Shown here: one piece after another, positions 33,777 to 40,449 of the stretch
How the letters are laid out: every line of letters starts with the position of its first letter
Numbering within the stretch: position 1 is the stretch's first letter
Assembly: GCA_944377745.1 (NCBI GenBank)
Contig: CALWFV010000031.1
Coordinates: 1 to 40,449 of the forward strand
Source of the DNA: an uncultured Mediterraneibacter sp.
GTDB taxonomy: Bacteria > Bacillota > Clostridia > Lachnospirales > Lachnospiraceae
DNA length: 40,449 nt
Direction: 5' to 3'
The notes under the pieces: model-generated
What the model was told of the DNA's origin: nothing
What the model saw: only the letters and a program-made list of their open reading frames with translations
The model's database searches: none
Position numbers and translations under genes: made by a program

Positions 33777-34841
33777 TCACTGAGTTGCTTTTGCGGTAAA
33801 TGCGGTGGTGACGAGATCCTCATAGGGCGCCCGCTGTTCCAGTTCCCCTGCGCTTTCCAGGATATCCTGGAGAAGGTCAAAGCTGCTCTGCTCAAAGATC
33901 AGGTTGCTCTTCCACGTATCCTGATCATAATACCGGGTCACGATGGTCGTGATGGTGTCCAGGTCCGTCTCTGGGAACTGGGGCTCGATGACCTTTGCAA
34001 TTTCCTCCGGCGTATGGGTCTGGACATAATCCATACCTTTCTGGAGCGCATTGGTAAAGCCCTGGATGATATCCGGGTTCTCGTCGATATAGCTCTTCTT
34101 TGCGCTGAAAGCTGTGTAGGGAACATATCCGCTGTCCTCTCCCAGAGAGGCGACGACATACCCCTTGCCTTCTGACTCCAGAGAAGTCGCTCCTGGTTCG
34201 AACTCGACCGTGAAGTCCCCCTGACCTTCTGAGAATGCGGCGGCGGTGGAACCGAAATCGATGTTCTGGTTGATCTCCAGATCCGTCTCGGGATCGATCC
34301 CGTTCTCCTTCAGGATATATTCAAAGACCATCTCGGGCATCCCGCCTTTCCTGCCTCCGAGGACCAGGCTGCCTTTTAGGTCATCCCATGTGAAGTCCGG
34401 CATTTCTTCCCGGGCGACCAGAAAGTTGCCGGCGCGCTGGGTGAGCTGGGCAAAGTTCACCACATAGTCTGTGGCGCCTTCGTTGTAAGTGTAGATGGAC
34501 GCCTCGGAGCCCATGAAACCGATGTCCGCTTCGCCGGAGATGACGGCGGTCATTGTTTTATCTGCGCCAAATCCGCAGACGAGATCCAGTTCGATCCCCT
34601 CATCAGCAAAATAATCCTCTTCGATGGCGACATACATGGGCGCATAGAAGATGGAATGAGCCACTTCGTTTAACGTGATCTTTGTCAGTCCGGGCTCTTC
34701 TTCCTTTTCGGCGGTATCTGTTTCAGTCGAAGCATTATCTGATGCGGATCCGCCGTTGTTATCCTGCCAGCCGGAACATCCTGCCAGGAGAGAGAGGGCG
34801 AGGACGGCGGACAGCAGGGATGCGAGTAAACGCTTTTTCAT
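33777..34841 (-). CDS. Orphan ABC substrate-binding lipoprotein (NMT1/SsuA/ThiY-like)
   Basis: Lipoprotein of 354 residues. Signal peptide with lipobox LLAGC (Cys22), a Ser/Glu-rich spacer, then an NMT1-type domain: EVAHSIFYAPMYVAIEEDYF, ADIGFMGSEAS, FTWDDLKGSLVLGGRKGG. This class binds thiamine-pyrimidine precursors, riboflavin, nitrate, taurine or sulfonates. GGAGGA lies about 5 bases before the ATG at 34841. A TATAAT-like -10 (34876-34881, minus strand) is upstream. No permease or ATPase gene is adjacent, so it must dock with a transporter encoded elsewhere. The ligand cannot be read from the sequence. Confidence 0.9.
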   Translation of the reverse strand: MKKRLLASLLSAVLALSLLAGCSGWQDNNGGSASDNASTETDTAEKEEEPGLTKITLNEVAHSIFYAPMYVAIEEDYFADEGIELDLVCGFGADKTMTAVISGEADIGFMGSEASIYTYNEGATDYVVNFAQLTQRAGNFLVAREEMPDFTWDDLKGSLVLGGRKGGMPEMVFEYILKENGIDPETDLEINQNIDFGSTAAAFSEGQGDFTVEFEPGATSLESEGKGYVVASLGEDSGYVPYTAFSAKKSYIDENPDIIQGFTNALQKGMDYVQTHTPEEIAKVIEPQFPETDLDTITTIVTRYYDQDTWKSNLIFEQSSFDLLQDILESAGELEQRAPYEDLVTTAFTAKATQ

Positions 34842-34940
34842 AAAGTCCTCCATATAATTGTTTGCTTCTCGTAGTATTATATGGGAACCGAATGAAAAGA
34901 GTTCGCGAAAATCAGAAGGACAGAGACGGTGATCATAGTA

Positions 34941-34970
34941 GGAAAAAGGGCATCTCATATGGAAGATGCC
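34941..34970 (-). terminator. Intrinsic terminator of the zinc-ribbon membrane protein gene
   Basis: On the minus strand GGCATCT and AGATGCC (arms at 34964-34970 and 34949-34955) form a hairpin followed by CTTTTTCC, 22 bases after the stop codon. Confidence 0.88.
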
Positions 34971-34991
34971 TCTAAAAACTATATTGTCGGA

Positions 34992-36299
34992 TCAGTAATT
35001 GTCATGATCCTCTTCAAACGGGTCTTCATAATCTTCTTCGTCATCCTCGTAATCATCTTCGCCTCGGGAGAGGATCGCCAGGATCAGAGAGATCACAGCC
35101 AGCACTGCCCCCACAACAGCTTCGATCAGGATCTGCATGTCATCTCCTCTGCGGAGGAACGCGAATACTGCGCTCGCAAGATAGAAGATCATTGGCAGAA
35201 GAAATGCGAAGATCGTATTTTTCTTCTGCATGATGAGATACAGCAGAGCGGAAACAAGCATGCAGAGAGCGATTATGATATAAGTCATCCCGGCCGTGGA
35301 ACCATCGCCGGAGGAGACGCTGTTAAGCCCTGTTACAAATCCTCTGTAGATGAAGAAGATGAACCCTGCCAGTGAGACGATCCCGAGCACAATGCGGAAC
35401 ACACGGAATCTCGCTGCTGTTTCATCATATTCATCGTATTCATCATAATCGTCCTCGTCATACTCCGCGACTTTTGTCCTCGGTTTCCTGCGGGAGCTTT
35501 CTTCTTCGGCTTTTGCAGCAGGCTTCCTGAGGGAAGTTTCTTCCTCGTCCTTTTTCTTCGGTCTCATTGCTGCGGAAATATCCTCTACTTCTTTTGTCTT
35601 GTCGGCGACAGCCTTTTTCTTTTTTACCGGTTTCCTTTCCGGGTCTGCCGCGAGCATCTCTTCATAGCCTTTGCGCGCCGCTTTCTCATGCTTTGCACGG
35701 ACCTTTTCAGACGGGATATTTCCGTATTTCTGTTCTTCTTCTGCTTCTTCTCTATGGACGGGACGCTTTTTCAACGGTTTCTTTGCCTGATGTTCACCCG
35801 GAGCCTCAACCCTGGATTTCCTGGGATGCTCCGCAGGTCTTTTCGCTTTTTCGCCGGATGGTCTGCGTTTGCCTTCAGCTTTCTCCCCTGAAACTGAAGC
35901 TGCCTTGCCATCAGGCTCTCTGACCTGGCGTTTTTTCACCGGTTTTCTTGTCGGATCAGACGTTCTTTCTTCAGGCTGCTTTTTCGGAGCTGCCTTCTCC
36001 GAGGAAGCTTTTTTTTGATCTGTCTTCGGAGCTGTCCTGGACTCCGCCTTTTTCTTTGGTGCAGCAGCCTTCGTTTCTGCCGGTTTTGCAGGTGCAGCTT
36101 TTTTTTCAGAAGCTGCTTTTGCAGCCTGTTCTGCCGCTTTCTTTGCAGCCATTTTTTTCTCGCGCTGCTTGTCGAGATTCCACTGCTTTTTACAGTCGCG
36201 GCAGATTGCATATTCATTAAAGATTGGATCACCGTTTTCGCTGGTGCCAATCTGCTTCTTCTGCAATTCGACGTCTTTTCCACATATTGGACACTTCAT
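34992..36299 (-). CDS. Zinc-ribbon, Lys/Ala/Pro-rich, four-helix membrane protein of unknown function
   Basis: 435 residues in four distinct parts. Residues 1-40 form a zinc ribbon (CPIC at 3-6, CRDC at 33-36). About 45-285 is a very basic, histone-H1-like low-complexity stretch of Lys, Ala, Pro and Glu (repeats such as KKPAE, RKPVKKR). Next comes an acidic strip (DEDDYDEYDEYDE). Then four hydrophobic helices (from FRVFRIVLGIVSLAGFIFF on) end in a strongly acidic tail (GEDDYEDDEEDYEDPFEEDH). No known function. The basic region could touch nucleic acid or the cell envelope (inference). Own promoter at 36347-36375 and own terminator. Confidence 0.88.
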   Translation of the reverse strand: MKCPICGKDVELQKKQIGTSENGDPIFNEYAICRDCKKQWNLDKQREKKMAAKKAAEQAAKAASEKKAAPAKPAETKAAAPKKKAESRTAPKTDQKKASSEKAAPKKQPEERTSDPTRKPVKKRQVREPDGKAASVSGEKAEGKRRPSGEKAKRPAEHPRKSRVEAPGEHQAKKPLKKRPVHREEAEEEQKYGNIPSEKVRAKHEKAARKGYEEMLAADPERKPVKKKKAVADKTKEVEDISAAMRPKKKDEEETSLRKPAAKAEEESSRRKPRTKVAEYDEDDYDEYDEYDETAARFRVFRIVLGIVSLAGFIFFIYRGFVTGLNSVSSGDGSTAGMTYIIIALCMLVSALLYLIMQKKNTIFAFLLPMIFYLASAVFAFLRRGDDMQILIEAVVGAVLAVISLILAILSRGEDDYEDDEEDYEDPFEEDHDNY

Positions 36300-36346
36300 G
36301 ATTATGTACTCCTCTCTTTGGTATGGACAAAATTTACAACATATCT

Positions 36347-36375
36347 ATTATATCATTTTGCGACAATAAGAACAA
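36347..36375 (-). promoter_or_regulatory. Promoter of the zinc-ribbon membrane protein gene
   Basis: Minus-strand TTGTTC (36370-36375), 17 bases, then a perfect TATAAT (36347-36352), about 48 bases before the start codon. Confidence 0.75.
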
Positions 36376-36448
36376 TGGAAAAATGCAACATAAAAACGAA
36401 AAACGTCGGAAAAAGAGGTGCAAATTGACTGGGGAATCGCCGGGTGAC

Positions 36449-36524
36449 CCGCCGCCTGCATACATACTTGCCGCGATGGCAGGCGCTGGTCCTGTGCCGG
36501 GGCAGGAAAATTTACAGGCGGCGG
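36449..36524. other. GC-rich structured stretch after the small minus-strand gene
   Basis: A 10-bp perfect inverted repeat (CCGCCGCCTG at 36449-36458, CAGGCGGCGG at 36515-36524) encloses smaller CCTG/CAGG hairpins. It begins 14 bases after the stop of the small gene at 36538 and may be its 3' end structure. The remainder of 36376-36537 shows no gene. Confidence 0.5.
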
Positions 36525-36537
36525 CCACAGACCCGGG

Positions 36538-36732
36538 TCAGTCAGGGTCATCCGAATCGTCGTTCTTTGATACAGCCGGATGCGGAAGATAGTGATACAG
36601 TTCTTCGTAGGAATCCAGTTCATCCTGTGACTCCGGGAGGGACGGGATGAGGCCGGTGCAGTCCATCGCTGAGGCAGCGCTGGAAAGATAGTCGTATTCA
36701 TCAATCAGCTGTCTGTTTGTCTTTTTCTTCAA
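36538..36732 (-). CDS. Small protein of unknown function, probable TTG start
   Basis: 64 residues with an N-terminal basic KKKTNRQLIDEYDYLSSAAS and an acidic C-terminus. TTG at 36732 is chosen: GGAGG lies 8 bases upstream, whereas the in-frame GTG at 36741 overlaps that RBS and could not use it. I recall no named family, although the composition and clean RBS suggest a real small gene. It is divergent from the PHP phosphatase gene. Confidence 0.65.
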   Translation of the reverse strand: MKKKTNRQLIDEYDYLSSAASAMDCTGLIPSLPESQDELDSYEELYHYLPHPAVSKNDDSDDPD

Positions 36733-36763
36733 ATTTCTCACCTCCAGATCAGTATTTCCTGTT

Positions 36764-36791
36764 TGGACAAATCATATTCTGGTGTTATAAT
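36764..36791 (+). promoter_or_regulatory. Promoter of the PHP phosphatase gene
   Basis: TGGACA (36764-36769), 16 bases, then TATAAT (36786-36791), with a start near 36798 and an AGGAGGAA RBS before the ATG at 36854. Confidence 0.82.
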
Positions 36792-36853
36792 GATGAAGGC
36801 GTCAAAAGGTCATTTGACACCCAGGATAAAAGATACAGGAGGAATCTGACTTT

Positions 36854-37588
36854 ATGAAATTTATTGCAGATACACATTCTCATACGCTGGCAAGCGGACA
36901 TGCCTACAGTACGATCACAGAGATGGCCGCAGAGGCGGCGAAAAAAGGACTTGAAGTGCTGGCGCTGACGGAACATGCGCCGGAGATGCCGGGAACATGC
37001 GGACTGTACTATTTTCAGAATCTGGACGTGGTTCCCAGGATGCAGCAGGGGGTTCGTCTTTTGATGGGCGCGGAAGTCAATATCATGGATCCGGACGGGA
37101 ATATCGATCTTCAGGAGAAGACATGCAGGGATCTTGACATCGTGGTGGCGAGCATCCATCTGCCCTGCTACGGCAAAGGTCATACGGAGGCGGAGAACAC
37201 CAGGGCATATGTAGAGACGATGAAAAAGCCCTACGTCAATATCATCGGGCATCCGGATGACGGAAGGTTCCCCATTGATTATGAAGTGCTTGTAAAAACA
37301 GCAAAGGAGACGGGAACACTACTGGAACTGAACAACTCTTCGCTGCGTCCGCAGAGCAGCAGAGAGGGGACAAGGGAAAATATGCTGACGATGCTGGAAC
37401 TGTGCAAACAGTACGAAGTTCCGGTCACGACAGGAAGCGACGCCCATGTCAATATTGATGCGGGGAATTTTACAAATGTGATGGAAGTGCTTGCGGAGTG
37501 CAGTTTTCCAGAGGAGCTTGTGGCGACTCTGAACATGGATCTGCTCAGAAAATTTATTCCTTCGCTGAATGCGCCTGTAGTTCGGTAG
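36854..37588 (+). CDS. PHP domain phosphatase, YcdX-like
   Basis: Metal-dependent phosphoesterase of 244 residues, the same length class as E. coli YcdX. All nine expected metal ligands can be placed: His8, His10, His16, His41, Glu74, His102, His133, Asp196 and His198 (motifs DTHSHTLASGH, TEHAPEM, MGAEVNI, ASIHLPC, IGHPDDGRF, GSDAHVN), which supports a trinuclear metal site. The physiological substrate of this group is poorly known. It has its own promoter. The following 260 bases to yerC hold only a promoter. Confidence 0.93.
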   Translation: MKFIADTHSHTLASGHAYSTITEMAAEAAKKGLEVLALTEHAPEMPGTCGLYYFQNLDVVPRMQQGVRLLMGAEVNIMDPDGNIDLQEKTCRDLDIVVASIHLPCYGKGHTEAENTRAYVETMKKPYVNIIGHPDDGRFPIDYEVLVKTAKETGTLLELNNSSLRPQSSREGTRENMLTMLELCKQYEVPVTTGSDAHVNIDAGNFTNVMEVLAECSFPEELVATLNMDLLRKFIPSLNAPVVR

Positions 37589-37777
37589 AGCAGTTCCGCT
37601 GGCTTTTTGCGACTGCGATGAGCCAAAGTCCGGGGCAGCCCGAGGCCTTGGCGACCGCCTACAATCCTGGAATGTTCCTTTTGACACTTCCGATGATTCA
37701 GGGGGGAGAGAGTGGCTTTGGAAAGGAACGGGAAACAGGGGAGTTTGAGAGTGGTATGGGAGCGGATGAAAAAACTG

Positions 37778-37806
37778 TAGACTTTAAGAATTTAATGTGC
37801 TAAAAT
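37778..37806 (+). promoter_or_regulatory. Promoter of the yerC-like gene
   Basis: TAGACT (37778-37783), 17 bases, then TAAAAT (37801-37806). Apart from this, the gap 37589-37847 shows no gene. Confidence 0.72.
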
Positions 37807-37847
37807 GTAATGGCAGCTTAAAAGTCAATGAAGGAGTCTGATTCATC

Positions 37848-38150
37848 ATGAGCAAAAAAATAAGGACAGAAGCAGTGGACTATCTGTTTCGCGCTATTCT
37901 CAGTCTGGAAAATAAAGAGGAATGTTATACATTTTTTGAAGATATCTGTACGATCAATGAACTTCTCTCCCTGTCACAGCGGTTCGAGGTGGCAAGGATG
38001 CTCAGAGAGCAGAAGACTTATCTGGAGATCGCGGACAAGACAGGAGCGTCCACCGCGACGATCAGCCGCGTGAACCGTTCGCTGAATTATGGGAACGATG
38101 GTTATGACATGGTCTTTGAAAGGCTGAATAAAGAGGATGAAGCACAGTAA
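37848..38150 (+). CDS. yerC: TrpR-like YerC/YecD family DNA-binding protein
   Basis: Helix-turn-helix protein of 100 residues. The N-terminal helices (LFRAILSLENKEECYTFFEDICT) and the TrpR-type recognition region (LSLSQRFEVARMLREQKTYLEIADKTGASTATISRVNRSL, read in pieces) define the family. The C-terminus GNDGYDMVFERL is typical. AAGGAG precedes the ATG. Members are widespread in Bacillota. The regulated genes are unknown here. Confidence 0.93.
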   Translation: MSKKIRTEAVDYLFRAILSLENKEECYTFFEDICTINELLSLSQRFEVARMLREQKTYLEIADKTGASTATISRVNRSLNYGNDGYDMVFERLNKEDEAQ

Positions 38151-38160
38151 TATGTGAGAT

Positions 38161-38188
38161 GAGCCAGATCCGTCCGTGGATCTGGCTC
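38161..38188. terminator. Hairpin between convergent yerC and DUF1836 genes
   Basis: A perfect 11-bp stem GAGCCAGATCC/GGATCTGGCTC with a 6-base loop lies between converging genes. No strong T tract is adjacent, so it is a probable rather than certain terminator. Confidence 0.65.
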
Positions 38189-38207
38189 AAGTAAACTCTG
38201 ATAAAGA

Positions 38208-38828
38208 TCAGTTCTTTTCTTTTTTATTTCCCTTTTTCTTTTTTTCCAGCTCGTCGATCAGTTTTTCGATCATCTCTTTTTTCAGGTAGACGTCAAAACA
38301 CAGACTGCATATGAATGCGAAGAGTTTCAATTCGTCTCGCTCTTCACCTTCCGGGAGATCGGAGAAAGCCGACATGGATTTCTCATAGGCGGTTTTTACA
38401 GTCTCTTTGAGCGGTTCCACACGGTCCTGCTCTATTTCACATATTTCCTTATATACGGATGCAAGATCCACGGAAGTCTCACCTGAGAAGTGTTTTTCTG
38501 TCAGAGGTTTCAGCACTGTCTCAATATCCTTGATGGAAAGGATGTTTTTGAAATAGTAGATGAAAATGAGGATCAGCACATGATCTCTGGAATACTTCTT
38601 TTTTTCGGGCGGGGGAAGAAGATGATTTTTTGTATAATTGTTGATCATCGTCTTGGTCAGGATCTTGTCATCCTCATAACGCTTTGTGGAGGCCAGCTGC
38701 TCGTCCATAAAGGTAGTGACCTGGTCCATGTAAAGATTGATGTTCGGGATCTCTTCCGCCCTGATATAATCGATGTTGGTCAGACTGTCAAGAATGCTGT
38801 TCAATATATCATTTGTATCTATTTTCAT
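38208..38828 (-). CDS. DUF1836 domain protein
   Basis: 206 residues. The DUF1836 pattern is clear: LTKTMINNYTKNHLLPPPEK and YSRDHVLILIFIYYFKNIL in the first half resemble a MerR-like winged helix, followed by helical regions and a Lys/Glu-rich tail. The family is common in Bacillota with no assigned role; a DNA-binding function is suspected. The promoter at 38852-38880 and GGGGTGAT before the ATG support the start. Confidence 0.9.
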   Translation of the reverse strand: MKIDTNDILNSILDSLTNIDYIRAEEIPNINLYMDQVTTFMDEQLASTKRYEDDKILTKTMINNYTKNHLLPPPEKKKYSRDHVLILIFIYYFKNILSIKDIETVLKPLTEKHFSGETSVDLASVYKEICEIEQDRVEPLKETVKTAYEKSMSAFSDLPEGEERDELKLFAFICSLCFDVYLKKEMIEKLIDELEKKKKGNKKEKN

Positions 38829-38851
38829 ATCATTATCACCCCAATATGGTC

Positions 38852-38880
38852 ATTATATAGTAATAAAAACCAGATGACAA
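38852..38880 (-). promoter_or_regulatory. Promoter of the DUF1836 gene
   Basis: Minus-strand TTGTCA (38875-38880), 17 bases, then a perfect TATAAT (38852-38857), located between the symporter stop and the DUF1836 start. Confidence 0.85.
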
Positions 38881-38889
38881 GCGTTTTGC

Positions 38890-40275
38890 TCAACGATTTT
38901 TAAAATATTTCCTGACAAGTTTTGCCACAGTCCCGGAGAGCAGGAACAGCGCGATCAGGTTCGGGATGGACATCAGACCGTTGAAGGTTTCCGCCACGCT
39001 CCAGAGCAGTCCAAGGTCTGCCGTCGCGCCGATGATGGCGACGAGCGCGTACACGACCATGAACGGACGGTTGATCCAAGATCCGAAGAGAAACTCGATA
39101 CAGCGCGTCCCGTAAAGTCCCCATCCGAGGATCGTGGTGAAGGCAAAGCAGCAGAGTGCCACCGCGGTGAAAATGGAAACCCAGTTTCCGTATGTGTATG
39201 TAAATCCGGTGATCGTCAGCTCCGCTCCCGCATCGACGCCGTAGTTGACCGGAATCCCGCTGCAGAGGATGACCAGGGCGGTCATGGTACAGATGATGAT
39301 GGTGTCCATGAACACCTCGAAGATTCCGAAGAAGCCCTGCTTGACCGGGGAATCTGTGTCAGCGGTGGCGTGGGCGATGGAACCTGTTCCCAGCCCGGCT
39401 TCGTTGGAGAAGATCCCTCTTGCAACTCCTTTCTGCATGCTCAGGAAAAAGCTTCCGACCACCCCTCCCGTGACGGAGGAGGGAGTGAAGGCTCCTTTGA
39501 AGATGGAGGCAAATACAGCGGGGACGTTTTCTATGTTCAGCACGATGACTCCCAGAGCCAGGATCACATAGAGAAGGGCCATGAACGGCACGAGCATCTC
39601 TGCAACTCGCCCGATCCTCTTGATACCGCCCAGAAGGATCATGGCGATCAGCACCGTGATGACGATCCCGATGATCAGGCTGGAGGCCGGCACCGTGGAC
39701 GGACTGATCACATGGAAATTGAGGAGCGCCGTATTGATGGCGGAGGTGATGGTATTGACCTGTGTGGCGTTCCCCGTGCCGAATACGGTGAGCACGCCGA
39801 GCAGGGCAAATACATAAGCCATCCAGCGCCATTTCGGTCCGAGTCCGTTTTTGATATAGTACATGGGACCGCCGACCCAGTCGCCGTGTTTGTTTTTCTC
39901 GCGGAAATGTACCGCGAGCGTTACCTCGGAAAATTTGGTGCACATTCCGAGCAGCGCGGAGATCCACATCCAGAAGACCGCGCCCGGACCGCCGATGGCG
40001 ATGGCGCCTGCTACGCCGGCGATATTTCCGGTGCCCACGGTCGCCGCAAGCGCGGTACAGACCGCCTGGAAGGGCGTGATGGATCCCTCGGCAGCCTCTT
40101 TTTTATGGAAGAGAGGTCCAAGGGTCATCTTGAAAGTATATCCGAATTTCCGGAACTGAATGAAGCGCGTGCGGAAGCTGAGCAGCAGTCCCACACCGAT
40201 GATGCAGACCATGGCAGGGACACCCCAGACAAATCCGTTGACAGCGCTGTTGATCTGTTCGATTGTTTTCAGCAT
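38890..40275 (-). CDS. Alanine/glycine:cation symporter (AGCS family)
   Basis: Membrane transporter of 461 residues with about 10-11 hydrophobic segments, importing alanine or glycine with Na+ or H+. Family hallmarks: VCTALAATVGTGNIAGVAGA, GGPGAVFWMWISALLGM, KYSEV-like TKFSEVTLAVHFRE, GGPMYYIKNGLG, and FSNEAGLGTGSIAHA. The length is normal for the AlsT/DagA class. It starts at 40275 after AAAGGAA. The leader holds a short promoter-terminator arrangement described separately. Confidence 0.95.
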   Translation of the reverse strand: MLKTIEQINSAVNGFVWGVPAMVCIIGVGLLLSFRTRFIQFRKFGYTFKMTLGPLFHKKEAAEGSITPFQAVCTALAATVGTGNIAGVAGAIAIGGPGAVFWMWISALLGMCTKFSEVTLAVHFREKNKHGDWVGGPMYYIKNGLGPKWRWMAYVFALLGVLTVFGTGNATQVNTITSAINTALLNFHVISPSTVPASSLIIGIVITVLIAMILLGGIKRIGRVAEMLVPFMALLYVILALGVIVLNIENVPAVFASIFKGAFTPSSVTGGVVGSFFLSMQKGVARGIFSNEAGLGTGSIAHATADTDSPVKQGFFGIFEVFMDTIIICTMTALVILCSGIPVNYGVDAGAELTITGFTYTYGNWVSIFTAVALCCFAFTTILGWGLYGTRCIEFLFGSWINRPFMVVYALVAIIGATADLGLLWSVAETFNGLMSIPNLIALFLLSGTVAKLVRKYFKNR

Positions 40276-40320
40276 AAGATTGATTCCTTTCTATTATTAT
40301 TACTTTTATTTCGTCTCAGC

Positions 40321-40346
40321 AGATAAAAAGCGTCAGTCCAGACGCC
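40321..40346 (-). terminator. Terminator-like hairpin in the AGCS symporter leader
   Basis: On the minus strand GCGTC and GACGC (arms 40341-40345 and 40330-40334) form a short hairpin followed by TTTTTATCT. It lies just after a predicted start site near 40349, so it may attenuate the symporter gene. Confidence 0.5.
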
Positions 40347-40355
40347 AACTTTTCT

Positions 40356-40384
40356 ATATTACCACAAAACGGGTTACTTTTCAC
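40356..40384 (-). promoter_or_regulatory. Candidate promoter of the AGCS symporter gene
   Basis: Minus-strand GTGAAA (40379-40384), 17 bases, then TAATAT (40356-40361). The -35 is weak. Confidence 0.5.
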
Positions 40385-40403
40385 ACCCACGCCAGAACCT
40401 TGA

Positions 40404-40449
40404 ATAAAATTAACTGGCACTATGCTTTTATGCATCGGTGCCAGTTAAT
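40404..40449 (-). terminator. Intrinsic terminator of a gene beyond the right edge
   Basis: A 12-bp perfect inverted repeat ATTAACTGGCAC (40409-40420) and GTGCCAGTTAAT (40438-40449). On the minus strand it is followed by a TTTTATT tract, so it would end a minus-strand gene lying right of this window. Confidence 0.8.

Noticed and set aside
40276-40449. Glycine riboswitch before the AGCS symporter
   Set aside because: The leader is too short and lacks the aptamer core; it contains only small hairpins.

Overview
The window looks like chromosomal DNA of an anaerobic, probably gut-dwelling member of the Bacillota, class Clostridia, most likely Lachnospiraceae. This is inferred from AGGAGG-type ribosome binding sites, many TTGACA/TATAAT promoters, an L-box (lysine) riboswitch, DUF1836 and TrpR-like YerC genes, and a clostridial anaerobic purine-degradation locus. 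No rRNA, tRNA, CRISPR array, insertion sequence or phage gene was seen.

Layout. (1) 1-4330: a sugar ABC importer (lipoprotein plus two permeases) with a DUF2961/GH172 glycoside hydrolase, more AT-rich than what follows, closed by a terminator. (2) 4336-5514, minus strand: dapA behind a promoter, lysine riboswitch and terminator. (3) 5600-6851, minus strand: a reverse transcriptase with retron hallmarks (NAxxH, VTG) preceded by a structured region with an 11-bp a1/a2 inverted repeat and a long branched msd-like stem. This is a retron with no recognisable effector gene. (4) 6903-10719, plus strand: three tandem 21-bp operator-like repeats, a promoter, an immediate terminator hairpin, then a three-subunit molybdenum hydroxylase. 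(5) 10854-16135, minus strand: ygeX, ygeY, ygeW, ridA and carbamate kinase in transcription order, preceded by two tandem copies of a 130-bp foldable repeat and a YheO-type regulator. (6) 17400-31602, plus strand: ssnA, a nucleobase permease, ygfK, yqeC, a yqeB-mocA fusion, an RnfB-like ferredoxin, a selenium-dependent xanthine dehydrogenase and modABC. (7) 31637-40449: MATE exporter, small unknown genes, an orphan NMT1-type lipoprotein, an unusual zinc-ribbon/membrane protein, a PHP phosphatase, YerC, a DUF1836 protein and an AGCS amino-acid symporter.

How the genes fit together. Regions 4-6 form one purine-catabolism island. A permease imports xanthine/urate. Molybdenum-selenium hydroxylases and YgfK carry out ring redox chemistry. 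SsnA and YgeY are hydrolases. YgeW and carbamate kinase would recover carbamoyl groups as ATP, YgeX would release pyruvate and ammonia from diaminopropionate, and RidA would clear enamine/imine intermediates. YqeC, YqeB-MocA and ModABC supply and mature the molybdenum cofactor. The gene families are known, and homologous clusters have been linked to anaerobic purine/urate breakdown by gut bacteria. The reaction order given here is inference.

The points most worth a second look are the solitary retron, the 130-bp tandem structured repeat, the yqeB-mocA fusion with an RnfB-like ferredoxin in place of an XdhD FAD partner, and a recurring arrangement in which a promoter is followed at once by a terminator-like hairpin (before the xdh, MATE and AGCS genes).
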